From Methylococcus sp. UBA6136 (GTDB taxonomy: Bacteria > Pseudomonadota > Gammaproteobacteria > Methylococcales > Methylococcaceae), in contig DIVI01000165.1 of assembly GCA_002423305.1 (NCBI GenBank), forward strand, positions 323-9,453: a stretch of 9,131 nucleotides of DNA, in the 5' to 3' direction. Below the pieces are notes generated by a model that was given only the letters and a program-made list of their open reading frames with translations, did not search any database and was not told the DNA's origin. The position numbers and the translations under genes were made by a program. Positions 1 through 6,712 of this stretch are shown one piece after another; position 1 is the first letter of the stretch, and every line of letters starts with the position of its first letter.

Positions 1-474
1 AAATCGAGCTGGCTGGATCTAGATCAATCCGACCTGGAACGTCCACTTAATCATCGGGGTGAACGCGATGCGCCGCTGACGGGCGAGCGCCTGAAACAGC
101 AGAGCCTGATGCCGGATTGCATCGTGTGTAGCCCCGCGGTCCGGGCCCGGATGACGGCAATACTGATTGCCAACGCGTTAGGCTACGATCCCAGCCGCAT
201 CCTGGTTCGAACGGAAGTCTACGAACACGGGCAAGCCGGCCTGATGGACGTTATTCATGGTCTCAATCAGAACTGGCAGAGAGTGTTTCTGATAGGTCAC
301 AACCCCGACCTGACCCACCTCATCAACCGCCTGGCCGGCGAAAACATCACCCACCTGCCCACCTGCGGGGTAGCGTCCCTGGAATTTGCCCTGGACGACT
401 GGTCACTCATCATGGAAGGCTCAGGCCGCCTGGCGTTTTTCGACTACCCAAAACGCCACAACAAAATATCCTGA
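1..474 (+). CDS. SixA-like histidine phosphatase (5' end cut by window)
   Basis: This is a partial gene: frame 1 is open from the first base, and the internal ATG at 109 is not the real start. The visible 157 residues begin with KSSW, which in this branch of the histidine phosphatase superfamily follows directly after the catalytic RHA/RHG motif, so only about ten residues are missing. Also visible are ERPLNHRGERDAP (13-25), the SPAVRARMT segment (44-52) that supplies a phosphate-binding arginine, and GHNPDL (99-104) with the second active-site histidine at 100. The family removes phosphate from phosphohistidine or small phosphorylated substrates in the cytoplasm. The true substrate is unknown, and this KSSW-type subgroup differs from E. 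coli SixA, so no gene symbol is given. It converges on mltB with only 18 bp between the stops. Confidence 0.85.
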   Translation, partial: KSSWLDLDQSDLERPLNHRGERDAPLTGERLKQQSLMPDCIVCSPAVRARMTAILIANALGYDPSRILVRTEVYEHGQAGLMDVIHGLNQNWQRVFLIGHNPDLTHLINRLAGENITHLPTCGVASLEFALDDWSLIMEGSGRLAFFDYPKRHNKIS

Positions 475-484
475 CCCACGCCTT

Positions 485-496
485 GTAGGTACCTAC
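485..496. repeat. 12-bp perfect palindrome between convergent gene ends
   Basis: GTAGGTACCTAC is a perfect inverted repeat with no loop. It lies where the histidine-phosphatase gene and mltB converge and includes the mltB stop codon (493-495). There is no T-run on either strand, so it does not look like an ordinary intrinsic terminator. It may be chance or a weak bidirectional transcript-end structure. Confidence 0.35.
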
Positions 497-1602
497 CGCC
501 CCTGGTAGCGCTGCTTGATCGCCTGTCCGAGCTGGTGCACAGCCATGGCGTAATAGGTGCTGTGGTTGTAGCGAGTAATCACATAGAAATTGGGATATCC
601 CACATAATAGTCATCGCCATTCGTGACACTCAGCTTCAGCAAGCTCACCTCATCACCGGGGAAGTTCAGGGTCGGGCGGACACCATAACTGGCCAGGGTT
701 GCCAAAGAGTACTTTGTATCGAAGCCAGCCGTAAGTCCCTCGATCTGATTACCCTGAACCTCAGCGGGGCTCACTACCGGCTCCCCAGGACGCCAGCCGA
801 ATTCCGAGAAATAGTTAGCAATACTGCCGATGGCGTCTTCCGGATCCCAGAGGTCCTTGAGCCCATCCCCATTAAAGTCGACCGCGTACTTCAGGAAACT
901 ACTGGGCATGAACTGGCCCAGCCCCATGGCGCCGGCAAATGACCCCTTGGGGCGGGAAGGATCCTGGCGCTCATTGCGGGACATGATCAACAGGCTCTCG
1001 AGCTCGCTCTCGAAATATTCGGCCCGTCTTGGATAGTCGAACGCCAGCGTGGACAGTGCATCGATGATTCGGTGATTACCGAGATTAGCTCCATAGATCG
1101 TCTCTACGCCCATGATGCCGAGAATATGCTCAGGACTGACGCCATATTCTTGACTTGCTCTTTGCAGAACCGATGCGTGACGAGCCCAGAAAGAGGCGCC
1201 AGCGGAAATATGCCGATCATCAAGAAATTTGGCCCGATAACGCGTCCAGCCACCCGGCTTGGGTTTCGTGGTCGGCCTTTCCTTATTCATGTACTCGATA
1301 GTCCACTCTTTGCGCTGCGCCTGGGAGAGCAGGCCGTAAAGGTATTCCCGGGAAAAACCATGTTGCGCGACCATCTTGTCGACGAATCGCTCCGCGGCGG
1401 GATAGCCGGCAAAGTCCCCCGACAACCTCTGGGCGTGGTAATTGCCCCCTGCATCACCAGCCACGTCCCGAATCACCGGCTTTACCGGAGAAACTGGCAC
1501 TGGCACAGGACCGGAACCAACCTGAGAGACATGCTGGGAGCAACCCAAAAAGGCGTAAAGGGGGAGGGTCACGAAAAAGACCCAGAGCAATCGCATGTTC
1601 AT
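493..1602 (-). CDS. mltB: Membrane-bound lytic murein transglycosylase B
   Basis: MltB-family lytic transglycosylases cleave the MurNAc-GlcNAc bond of peptidoglycan and leave a 1,6-anhydro end. The 369-residue product starts with a lipoprotein signal: a short hydrophobic stretch (4-20) and a lipobox ending FLG-Cys21, so it should be anchored to the outer membrane and face the periplasm. A Pro/Val-rich linker follows (about 31-43). The catalytic glutamate is Glu167 in MGVETIYG, with GAMGLGQFMPSS (224-235) forming the typical substrate groove motif. DFNGDG (242-247), leading to LWD, matches the EF-hand-like calcium site described for Slt35/MltB. Length is normal. The ATG at 1602 has no strong ribosome binding site, and an ATG two codons later is possible. 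The gene follows the PfkB kinase after 142 bp and probably has its own promoter. Confidence 0.95.
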   Translation of the reverse strand: MNMRLLWVFFVTLPLYAFLGCSQHVSQVGSGPVPVPVSPVKPVIRDVAGDAGGNYHAQRLSGDFAGYPAAERFVDKMVAQHGFSREYLYGLLSQAQRKEWTIEYMNKERPTTKPKPGGWTRYRAKFLDDRHISAGASFWARHASVLQRASQEYGVSPEHILGIMGVETIYGANLGNHRIIDALSTLAFDYPRRAEYFESELESLLIMSRNERQDPSRPKGSFAGAMGLGQFMPSSFLKYAVDFNGDGLKDLWDPEDAIGSIANYFSEFGWRPGEPVVSPAEVQGNQIEGLTAGFDTKYSLATLASYGVRPTLNFPGDEVSLLKLSVTNGDDYYVGYPNFYVITRYNHSTYYAMAVHQLGQAIKQRYQGR

Positions 1603-1688
1603 GATGGCTAATTTCAGGGAATCGATTAGGGATGGAAAGACTTCGGCTTGAATTAAGGCAACTGAGTGGGCTACAAAAGTCGAAGCGG

Positions 1689-1697
1689 ACTATAACA
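1689..1697 (-). promoter_or_regulatory. Candidate extended -10 promoter for mltB
   Basis: On the minus strand this reads TGTTATAGT: a TATAGT hexamer (1689-1694) preceded by a TGn extension (1695-1697), the pattern of an extended -10 sigma70 promoter. No good -35 box is visible 16 to 18 bp upstream, which such promoters can tolerate. Transcription would begin near 1682 and leave a leader of about 80 nt before mltB. Apart from this, the 142-bp gap (1603-1744) holds nothing I can identify. Confidence 0.4.
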
Positions 1698-1744
1698 AAA
1701 CGAAAATCATCACTCACGGCAGGATGCGCAGCCACGGGAGCGAC

Positions 1745-2626
1745 TCATCCATTCATCAGACGGGCGATATCCGCCGAATTAGGAAGACCGGGGCGAGCGC
1801 CCAGCACCTCGCAACAGGCAGCACCGGCGGCGGATGCAAACCGCAAAATCTCCGGCCAGGCCATGCCCGCCGACAAGGCGGCGGCGAATGCTCCGTGAAA
1901 GGCATCTCCGGCCCCGGTACTGTCGACCGAGGAAACAGAAAACGCGGGCAAATGCCCCGACTCGCCTGCCTTTCGCCAGATCAACCCGCGCTCACCGAGC
2001 GTAATCACCACGGCGGGAGAACGCTCGGACAGCAACCGCACTGCCCGCTCCGGGTCATCTTCGCCCAGCCATTGCCGGGCAAACTTTTCCGACCCCACCA
2101 GATAATCCACATGGAACATCAACGACTCTGTTCCCGCATGAAGAGAGCCGGCATCCAGGACCTTGGGCGCCGACTGGCCCAGCAAGCCATGCGATAGCGC
2201 TGGCTCATGCCCGTCGAACAGCAATACCGTCGCTTGCAGACCGGAAAAGTCGACGTCCGATTCCGCAAGTGCCTGGGTTTCCCCTTTGTAGCAAACCAAC
2301 GAGCGCGAACCGTCCGGCTTGACCAGCACGACGGACACTGGCGTTGGCGCCTCCCCACGGACCAGAAAACGAGTGTCCACACCCTCGCACAGGAACTCCT
2401 GATGGTGCGCGTGACCATGAATGTCTTGACCAAGATAGCCCGCAAAAGCGGATCGAAAACCCAACCGGCTGATGGTCACGGCTGCATTGGCGGCGGGTCC
2501 ACCGCCGCAGCCCATCAGGCTATCCGCAAAAAGCTTTTCATCTCGCTCAGGGTGATGAGACACAGAAAAAACATGATCATAGGCTGCGTGCCCTACACAC
2601 AAAACATCCACACGCTGATCAGCCAC
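1745..2626 (-). CDS. PfkB-family sugar/nucleoside kinase
   Basis: This is a 293-residue, full-length member of the PfkB (ribokinase-like) carbohydrate kinase family, cytoplasmic enzymes that phosphorylate sugars or nucleosides with ATP. Visible marks are the first strand VDVLCVG (6-12), the glycine-rich substrate motif GCGGGPAANAA (39-49), PDGSRS in the lid region (104-109) and the signature DSTGAGDAFHG (235-245) with Asp241 as expected catalytic base. The GGGPAA motif and the end segment resemble the YihV/sulfofructose kinase branch from memory, but no other sulfoglycolysis genes are present, so the substrate is unassigned. The start is a GTG at 2626: an in-frame TGA lies directly before it and the first beta strand begins at residue 6, leaving no real alternative except GTG at codon 6. 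It begins 38 bp after bamD and is probably cotranscribed with it. Confidence 0.88.
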   Translation of the reverse strand: MADQRVDVLCVGHAAYDHVFSVSHHPERDEKLFADSLMGCGGGPAANAAVTISRLGFRSAFAGYLGQDIHGHAHHQEFLCEGVDTRFLVRGEAPTPVSVVLVKPDGSRSLVCYKGETQALAESDVDFSGLQATVLLFDGHEPALSHGLLGQSAPKVLDAGSLHAGTESLMFHVDYLVGSEKFARQWLGEDDPERAVRLLSERSPAVVITLGERGLIWRKAGESGHLPAFSVSSVDSTGAGDAFHGAFAAALSAGMAWPEILRFASAAGAACCEVLGARPGLPNSADIARLMNG

Positions 2627-2664
2627 TCATTGACATCCGAACAGCGGAAAACTGACGGCGTTGC

Positions 2665-3507
2665 TCAATCCTCGAGCCCGATGAACTTCCAGATTTTCTC
2701 GACCGCCGAAGGATCGTAGTTAACATCCTTGGCGGCCTGCCCGGGCGCGCCCTCGGCGTAATTAGCCTCGTATACCCGCTTTGCATCATCCGCCAACTGG
2801 GTCATCCCCAGCTTGCGATAGGCCTGCTCCATGATCTCGAGCGCCACCGGAACGGCCTGAGTCCGTTGGTACTTTCTAAGCACTTCCGCGCAGCGTCGCG
2901 CCGCAGCCAGATAGGCGCCCCGTCGCATGTAGAAATCCGCTACGTGAATCTCATGCATGGCCAGATTGTTGCGAAGCGAGATAATCCGCTTGCGCGAGTC
3001 TTCCGCATAGCGGCTATTGGGAAACCGCCTGAGCAACTCCTCGAAGTCCTTGAAGGAATCCAGTGTTGAACCAGGGTCACGTTGTGAGGAGTCGGTCGGA
3101 ATGAATCGGTCGATAAAGCCGATACCTCGGTTATAATTGACCAGCCCCTTGATGTAGTAGGCGTAGTCGACGTTCGGGTGGGCAGGATTTAGCTTAATGA
3201 AACGATCCGCCGCCGCAATCGCCGAGTCCGGCTCGTCATTCTTGTAATAGGCGTAAGCCACATCCAGCTGTGACTGAGTGGCATATTTCCCGAAAGGGTA
3301 ACGAGCCTCGAGCTTTTCATATAGCTTGGCGGCCTTGTCGTAGCGTTTTTCATTCAACGCCCCCCTGGCTTCATTGTAGAACTGCTCCGCACTCCACTCG
3401 GAATATTCGTCATTGGTTTCGTCCGGCGTCTCAGAGCAGGCGCCAAGCATCAAGCCGAAAACCAGTAAAAATGGGAGAAGGGGACTGTGAGTGCGCAATT
3501 TAGGCAT
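2665..3507 (-). CDS. bamD: Outer membrane protein assembly factor BamD
   Basis: BamD (ComL/YfiO) is the essential lipoprotein of the BAM complex, which inserts beta-barrel proteins into the outer membrane. The frame is open to 3645, but the ATG at 3507 is chosen because it puts a clear lipoprotein signal at the N-terminus: hydrophobic 10-22, then lipobox LGAC with the lipidated Cys24. The earlier start would bury the signal and overlap rluD. The 280-residue product has tetratricopeptide-type helices throughout, with family features such as FYNEARGALNEKRYDKAA (43-60), LEARYPFGKYA (66-76), YYIKGLVNYNR (117-127) and RRFPNSRYAEDSRKRI (160-175). Divergent bamD and rluD is a conserved arrangement in gammaproteobacteria, E. 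coli included. The intergenic region is only 67 bp, so its expression signals must lie close to the start. Confidence 0.95.
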   Translation of the reverse strand: MPKLRTHSPLLPFLLVFGLMLGACSETPDETNDEYSEWSAEQFYNEARGALNEKRYDKAAKLYEKLEARYPFGKYATQSQLDVAYAYYKNDEPDSAIAAADRFIKLNPAHPNVDYAYYIKGLVNYNRGIGFIDRFIPTDSSQRDPGSTLDSFKDFEELLRRFPNSRYAEDSRKRIISLRNNLAMHEIHVADFYMRRGAYLAAARRCAEVLRKYQRTQAVPVALEIMEQAYRKLGMTQLADDAKRVYEANYAEGAPGQAAKDVNYDPSAVEKIWKFIGLED

Positions 3508-3544
3508 GGGAAACCGGTTTTTCGGGACGACCGCAGCAGTTTTC

Positions 3545-3550
3545 AGTATA
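3545..3550 (-). promoter_or_regulatory. Candidate -10 element for bamD
   Basis: The minus strand reads TATACT, one mismatch from the sigma70 -10 consensus, about 38 bp upstream of the bamD ATG. The best -35 candidate, TTCAGT at an 18-bp spacing, is weak. It is the most promoter-like element in the 67-bp gap between bamD and rluD. Confidence 0.35.
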
Positions 3551-3552
3551 AC
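3547..3552 (+). promoter_or_regulatory. Candidate -10 element for the rluD operon
   Basis: The plus strand reads TATAAC, one mismatch from consensus, 22 bp before the rluD GTG. It shares four bases with the minus-strand bamD -10 candidate. No credible -35 is seen, so this is a weak call. The operon needs a promoter near here unless it is transcribed from inside bamD on the opposite strand. Confidence 0.25.
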
Positions 3553-3574
3553 GTGATTGGTTTGACCGACTGAA

Positions 3575-4525
3575 GTGAATTCACCCCGCACACTCACCGC
3601 AGAGATTACGGACGACCTTGCCGGTTTGCGCATTGACAAGGCCATGAGCTCGCTCTTCCCTGACTACTCACGCAGCCGACTGCAGGAGTGGATTCGCAGC
3701 GGCGCGGCCACGGTGGATGGCGTCACGGTGCCGACCAAGCACAAGGTTCTGGGAGGCGAACACATCGCGCTCCGCGCGGAAGCCGAAACCTCGACCGACC
3801 TGCAAGCACAGGACATTCCGATCCACGTTGTTTTCGAGGACGATGCCGTGCTGATCCTCGACAAACCCGCCGGCCTAGTTGTACACCCGGCGGCGGGTCA
3901 CCACGATGGCACGTTGCAGAATGCCCTCCTGAACCATTGCCCCGCGCTGGCCGCTATTCCCCGATGCGGGATCGTCCACCGGATCGACAAGGACACCAGC
4001 GGCTTGCTGATGGTCGCCAAAACACTGGAATCACACAAACAACTCGTCGACCAACTGCAGTCACGGTCGGTGCATCGTGAGTATCTGGCGCTGGTGCATG
4101 GCGCCATGACCGGGGGCGGAACCATTGACGAGCCGATTGGCCGCCACAGCTCCGACCGCAAGCGGTTTGCTGTGCGACACGGAGGCAAGCCTGCCATCAC
4201 ACATTACCGCATCGCCGAGCGGTTCGATGCCCATACGCTGGTCGCCGTCAAACTGGAAACCGGCCGTACGCATCAGATCCGTGTCCACATGAGCCACATC
4301 CACTATCCTCTCGTCGGCGACCCGGTCTACGGCGGCCGCCCGAGAATCCCCGCAGGCGCTAGCCAGACGTTACTGGAAACCCTGCGGCACTTCCGTCGGC
4401 AGGCACTGCATGCTGCCAGTCTGGGCATCCTGCACCCCACCACCGGAATCCACATGGAATGGGAGTCACCCATACCTGACGATTTCACGGCGCTGCTGGA
4501 TGCATTGAGGGCCCAGCAGACATGA
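3575..4525 (+). CDS. rluD: 23S rRNA pseudouridine synthase RluD
   Basis: RluD makes pseudouridines 1911, 1915 and 1917 (E. coli numbering) in helix 69 of 23S rRNA, at the subunit interface. The 316-residue protein has an N-terminal S4 RNA-binding domain (about 18-65: LRIDKAMSSLFPDYSRSRLQEWI, listed in parts as 18-30 and 31-40), then the RluA-type catalytic domain. Key motifs are LDKPAGLVVHP (95-105), HRIDKDTSGL (135-144) with catalytic Asp138, and LETGRTHQIRVH in the C-terminal third. The start is a GTG: an in-frame TGA lies four codons upstream (3563-3565) and the next in-frame ATG falls inside the S4 domain. No strong ribosome binding site is visible, which with GTG suggests modest translation. 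It overlaps pgeF by 4 bp. RluC is the nearest alternative, but the neighbours bamD and pgeF favour RluD. Confidence 0.94.
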   Translation: MNSPRTLTAEITDDLAGLRIDKAMSSLFPDYSRSRLQEWIRSGAATVDGVTVPTKHKVLGGEHIALRAEAETSTDLQAQDIPIHVVFEDDAVLILDKPAGLVVHPAAGHHDGTLQNALLNHCPALAAIPRCGIVHRIDKDTSGLLMVAKTLESHKQLVDQLQSRSVHREYLALVHGAMTGGGTIDEPIGRHSSDRKRFAVRHGGKPAITHYRIAERFDAHTLVAVKLETGRTHQIRVHMSHIHYPLVGDPVYGGRPRIPAGASQTLLETLRHFRRQALHAASLGILHPTTGIHMEWESPIPDDFTALLDALRAQQT

Positions 4526-5253
4526 ATCTTCGCTTCATCAAGCCGGACTGGCCGGCCCCACCAGGGGTTCGAGCCGCCAGCACACTCCGGGTTGGCGGCA
4601 CGAGTGCCGGCCCCTATCAGAGCCTCAACCTTGGTACGCACGTCGGAGATGAGCCAGAGCTTGTAACCGAGAACCGTAACCGACTGGCCGCTTCGCTCGC
4701 ACTCCCTTCAACTCCCGGATGGCTGACTCAGGTTCATGGCAACCTGGCGGTTGATGCCGCCAGCTCCTGCGCGCCCGAGGCGGATGCCGGATACACCCAT
4801 GACTCTGGCGTGGTGTGCGCCGTCATGACAGCCGACTGTCTGCCGATTCTGCTCTGCAAACGGGATGGGTGCGGAATTGCGGCAGTCCATGCTGGCTGGA
4901 AAGGCTTGGAGAACGGCATCGTTGAAGCCGGCATTGATGCCCTTGGCACCCCCAACCTGCTGGCCTGGCTGGGTCCCGCCATCGGCCCCAAGGCCTTCGA
5001 AGTCGGTGCAGAAGTCCGCGAGTCATTCCTGGCCAAGAGCGGGGATTACTCCACCGCCTTCTGCGAGACAACCCAAGGCAAGTTCTTGGCCGATATTTAT
5101 GAACTCGGCCGGCTCACACTCATTCATACGGGCGTCAGCGGGGCCGACATCTACGGGGGTGGCTGGTGCACTTACCACCAGCCTCAAGATTTTTTTTCCT
5201 ACCGCCGCGACCCTATCACTGGCCGGATGGCCACCCTGATCTGGCGCGAGTAA
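4522..5253 (+). CDS. pgeF: Peptidoglycan editing factor PgeF (YfiH, multicopper laccase-domain family)
   Basis: PgeF/YfiH proteins keep peptidoglycan precursors correct by removing wrongly incorporated L-Ser from the first peptide position; relatives show purine-nucleoside phosphorylase or polyphenol oxidase activity in vitro. The 243-residue length is usual. The conserved metal-site residues are all seen: His72 in TQVHGN, Cys106 in MTADCLPIL and His123 in AVHAGWKG. Other family motifs are WLGPAIGP, and near the C-terminus GGGWCTYH followed by FFSYRRD. The ATG overlaps the rluD stop in an ATGA junction, indicating translational coupling; a weak GAGG lies at 4507-4510. rluD-pgeF is a standard gammaproteobacterial pair. 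In E. coli clpB follows, whereas here a metal transporter does. The protein is probably cytoplasmic; no signal peptide is seen. Confidence 0.94.
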   Translation: MNLRFIKPDWPAPPGVRAASTLRVGGTSAGPYQSLNLGTHVGDEPELVTENRNRLAASLALPSTPGWLTQVHGNLAVDAASSCAPEADAGYTHDSGVVCAVMTADCLPILLCKRDGCGIAAVHAGWKGLENGIVEAGIDALGTPNLLAWLGPAIGPKAFEVGAEVRESFLAKSGDYSTAFCETTQGKFLADIYELGRLTLIHTGVSGADIYGGGWCTYHQPQDFFSYRRDPITGRMATLIWRE

Positions 5254-5262
5254 AACAACCCC

Positions 5263-6096
5263 ATGAGCCTTCTAGCCTGGATCATCGTTTTTACCCTGAT
5301 TGGTGGCGTGCTGAGCGTGGCCTGCGCGGCCCTTTTGTTGCTCGTACCCGAAGATCATCACCCGCGGATTCTCCCGCACGGTGTCAGCTTTGCCCTAGGC
5401 GCACTGCTGAGCGTCGCATTCCTGGATCTGCTGCCCGATGCCCTGACGACCGCCGGAAGCGCGCACACCGAATCTCTATTTGCCACGGTGCTGATAGGCA
5501 TTCTCGGCTTCTTTCTGCTGGAGAAACTGCTGATCTGGCGCCATTGCCATGCCGATCATTGCGAAACTCACTCCGGGGATCATTTCCACCAACCCGCGGG
5601 TACTCTCATTGTGGTCGGCGATGCCATCCACAACTTCGTAGACGGTATCCTCATAGCAGCAGCCTTCCTCACGGATATCAATCTAGGAATCATCACCAGC
5701 TTGGCCGTCGCAGCGCACGAGATTCCGCAGGAGGTAGGCGATTTCGCCATCCTCCTGCAAAGCGGGTATGGTCGAGGCAAAGCCCTCGCCTACAATCTGC
5801 TGTCGAGCCTGGCGACTATGGTGGGGGGCATATTGGCCTACTTCAGCCTGGAACATATTCATGGCTGGCTACCCTACATTCTGGCATTGGCGGCCTCCAG
5901 CTTTATCTACATCGCCGTGGCTGACCTGATACCCAGCCTGCACCAAAAAACCACGGCACGCGCAGCATTCCAGCAAATTGCCCTGATCGCGGCCGGCGTT
6001 CTGGTGATTTACTGGGCGCACGCCCAGACGGAAATAGCCAGTCACATCGAAGAACCCACCTCCGGACCCATCCTCTACACCCCCAAATCTCACTGA
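5263..6096 (+). CDS. ZIP-family divalent metal transporter
   Basis: ZIP (SLC39-type) permeases move Zn2+, Fe2+ or other divalent metals into the cytoplasm. The 277 residues form about seven to eight hydrophobic segments (roughly 4-27, 38-58, 70-90, 112-136, 140-165, 174-195, 203-225, 236-252). The two metal-binding motifs of the pore are present: HNFVDG (123-128) and HEIPQEVGD (152-160). Between the third and fourth segments is a loop with six His and two Cys (residues 94-109), the variable metal-sensing loop of many ZIPs. It starts 9 bp after pgeF, without an obvious ribosome binding site, so it is probably cotranscribed and coupled. The metal preference cannot be read from sequence; the closer relatives are the ZIP members with the HEIPQE motif, not clearly ZupT. 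The last about 20 residues, after the final segment, are polar and poorly conserved in kind. Confidence 0.9.
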   Translation: MSLLAWIIVFTLIGGVLSVACAALLLLVPEDHHPRILPHGVSFALGALLSVAFLDLLPDALTTAGSAHTESLFATVLIGILGFFLLEKLLIWRHCHADHCETHSGDHFHQPAGTLIVVGDAIHNFVDGILIAAAFLTDINLGIITSLAVAAHEIPQEVGDFAILLQSGYGRGKALAYNLLSSLATMVGGILAYFSLEHIHGWLPYILALAASSFIYIAVADLIPSLHQKTTARAAFQQIALIAAGVLVIYWAHAQTEIASHIEEPTSGPILYTPKSH

Positions 6097-6100
6097 ATTC

Positions 6101-6568
6101 ATGATGGAATTCAAGGACATTACCGAAGAGAGTCGACGCCAACTGGATCAAGCCCTGACCCATTCCCTGAACCTGAAGCCTGCCGATTTTGAGTCGCACA
6201 CGACAGAGGCCATTACCGAATTACCCGAGGAATTCACACTACCCCTGCGTCATCTCCTGAGCCTGCACAAGGAGCTTAGTTGCGCCACCACAGCAGAAGC
6301 CGCCCGTGCAGGGGAATTTTGTTTCGCCTGCGGGGCCATGCACGAGAAACTGCAGGCATTGACCCTGGCGCAAATGGAGATCGAGAATGCGATTATCGGA
6401 CTGGACAGCGTCAGTGCCAGACCGCTGGCACAGGCACAATCGGATCAACTCTCTCGATTCATTTCCGCCCGCGACCGCCTGTTTCGCAAGATAGCAGACC
6501 TTACCTTAAAGATTTTACTGGCCGGGCTTGGCCTGCTTTTCCTGGGCTTGTTTTTTGGAATTGTCTGA
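6101..6568 (+). CDS. Unrecognised small protein with C-terminal membrane anchor
   Basis: I do not recognise this 155-residue protein. Residues 1-135 are hydrophilic and mostly helix-forming, without a signal peptide. Residues 136-154 are a single hydrophobic helix (LKILLAGLGLLFLGLFFGI) reaching almost to the last residue, so it looks like a tail-anchored protein with its body in the cytoplasm. Cys61 precedes a pair, Cys74-Phe-Ala-Cys77, with His81 nearby: a possible metal or redox site, though one CxxC alone proves little. The region 85-132 could form a coiled coil. It begins 4 bp after the ZIP gene stop, so it is almost surely in the same transcript, and a role linked to metal uptake is a guess from position only. 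Two ATG codons in tandem (6101, 6104) both serve as possible starts. Codon use looks like that of its neighbours, with no sign of transfer. Confidence 0.75.
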   Translation: MMEFKDITEESRRQLDQALTHSLNLKPADFESHTTEAITELPEEFTLPLRHLLSLHKELSCATTAEAARAGEFCFACGAMHEKLQALTLAQMEIENAIIGLDSVSARPLAQAQSDQLSRFISARDRLFRKIADLTLKILLAGLGLLFLGLFFGIV

Positions 6569-6593
6569 ATCTTCTGGGCAGTCCACCAAAAAA
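6551..6593. repeat. Inverted repeat spanning the stop of the tail-anchored gene
   Basis: TTTTTTGG (6551-6558) and CCAAAAAA (6586-6593) form a perfect 8-bp inverted repeat with a 27-nt loop. It contains the stop codon of the tail-anchored gene. The stem is A/T rich and no T-run follows on the plus strand, so it is not a convincing terminator for the rluD operon. It may still mark the operon end or protect the transcript 3' end. Confidence 0.35.
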
Positions 6594-6640
6594 ATCGTCG
6601 CATCGAAGGAACGAGATCTACAATAATCTTCCTGGTGTAA

Positions 6641-6670
6641 TTGACTTGAATCAGTCGGGACGGATATCAT
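6641..6670 (+). promoter_or_regulatory. Sigma70-type promoter of rplU-rpmA
   Basis: TTGACT (6641-6646) and TATCAT (6665-6670) match the -35 and -10 consensus at five of six positions each, with an 18-bp spacer. Transcription would start near 6677, giving a leader of about 36 nt before rplU, too short for a large regulatory RNA. It lies in the 144-bp gap between the tail-anchored gene and rplU, exactly where a ribosomal protein operon needs a strong promoter. A second, poorer -10 (TACAAT, 6619-6624) has no -35. Confidence 0.65.
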
Positions 6671-6712
6671 TCTTGGTTTTCCGAATTTCATCTCCACTGG
6701 AGACATACAAAC

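Noticed and set aside
535..1611. Open frames on the plus strand opposite mltB (up to 179 codons)
   Set aside because: They lie antisense to a well-supported mltB, show no recognisable domain and have low-complexity, shadow-like composition.
2614..2623. Palindrome GCTGATCAGC at the start of the kinase gene
   Set aside because: A 10-bp palindrome with coding content is common by chance and nothing else points to an operator.
1724..2719. Plus-strand open frames opposite the PfkB kinase and bamD end
   Set aside because: The kinase frame carries all family motifs; the opposite frames have none and are expected in GC-rich DNA.
3508..3645. N-terminal 46-residue extension of bamD
   Set aside because: It would place the lipoprotein signal internally and overlap rluD; the ATG at 3507 gives a normal signal and lipobox.
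5166..5924. 252-codon frame overlapping pgeF and the ZIP gene on the same strand
   Set aside because: It is out of frame with both genes, which have clear motifs and membrane segments; its product is Arg/Pro/Ser-rich nonsense.
6521..6556. Near-repeat GGGCTTG...TTTT segments that look like a terminator
   Set aside because: They are direct, not inverted, repeats and are explained by the Leu/Gly-rich membrane helix they encode.
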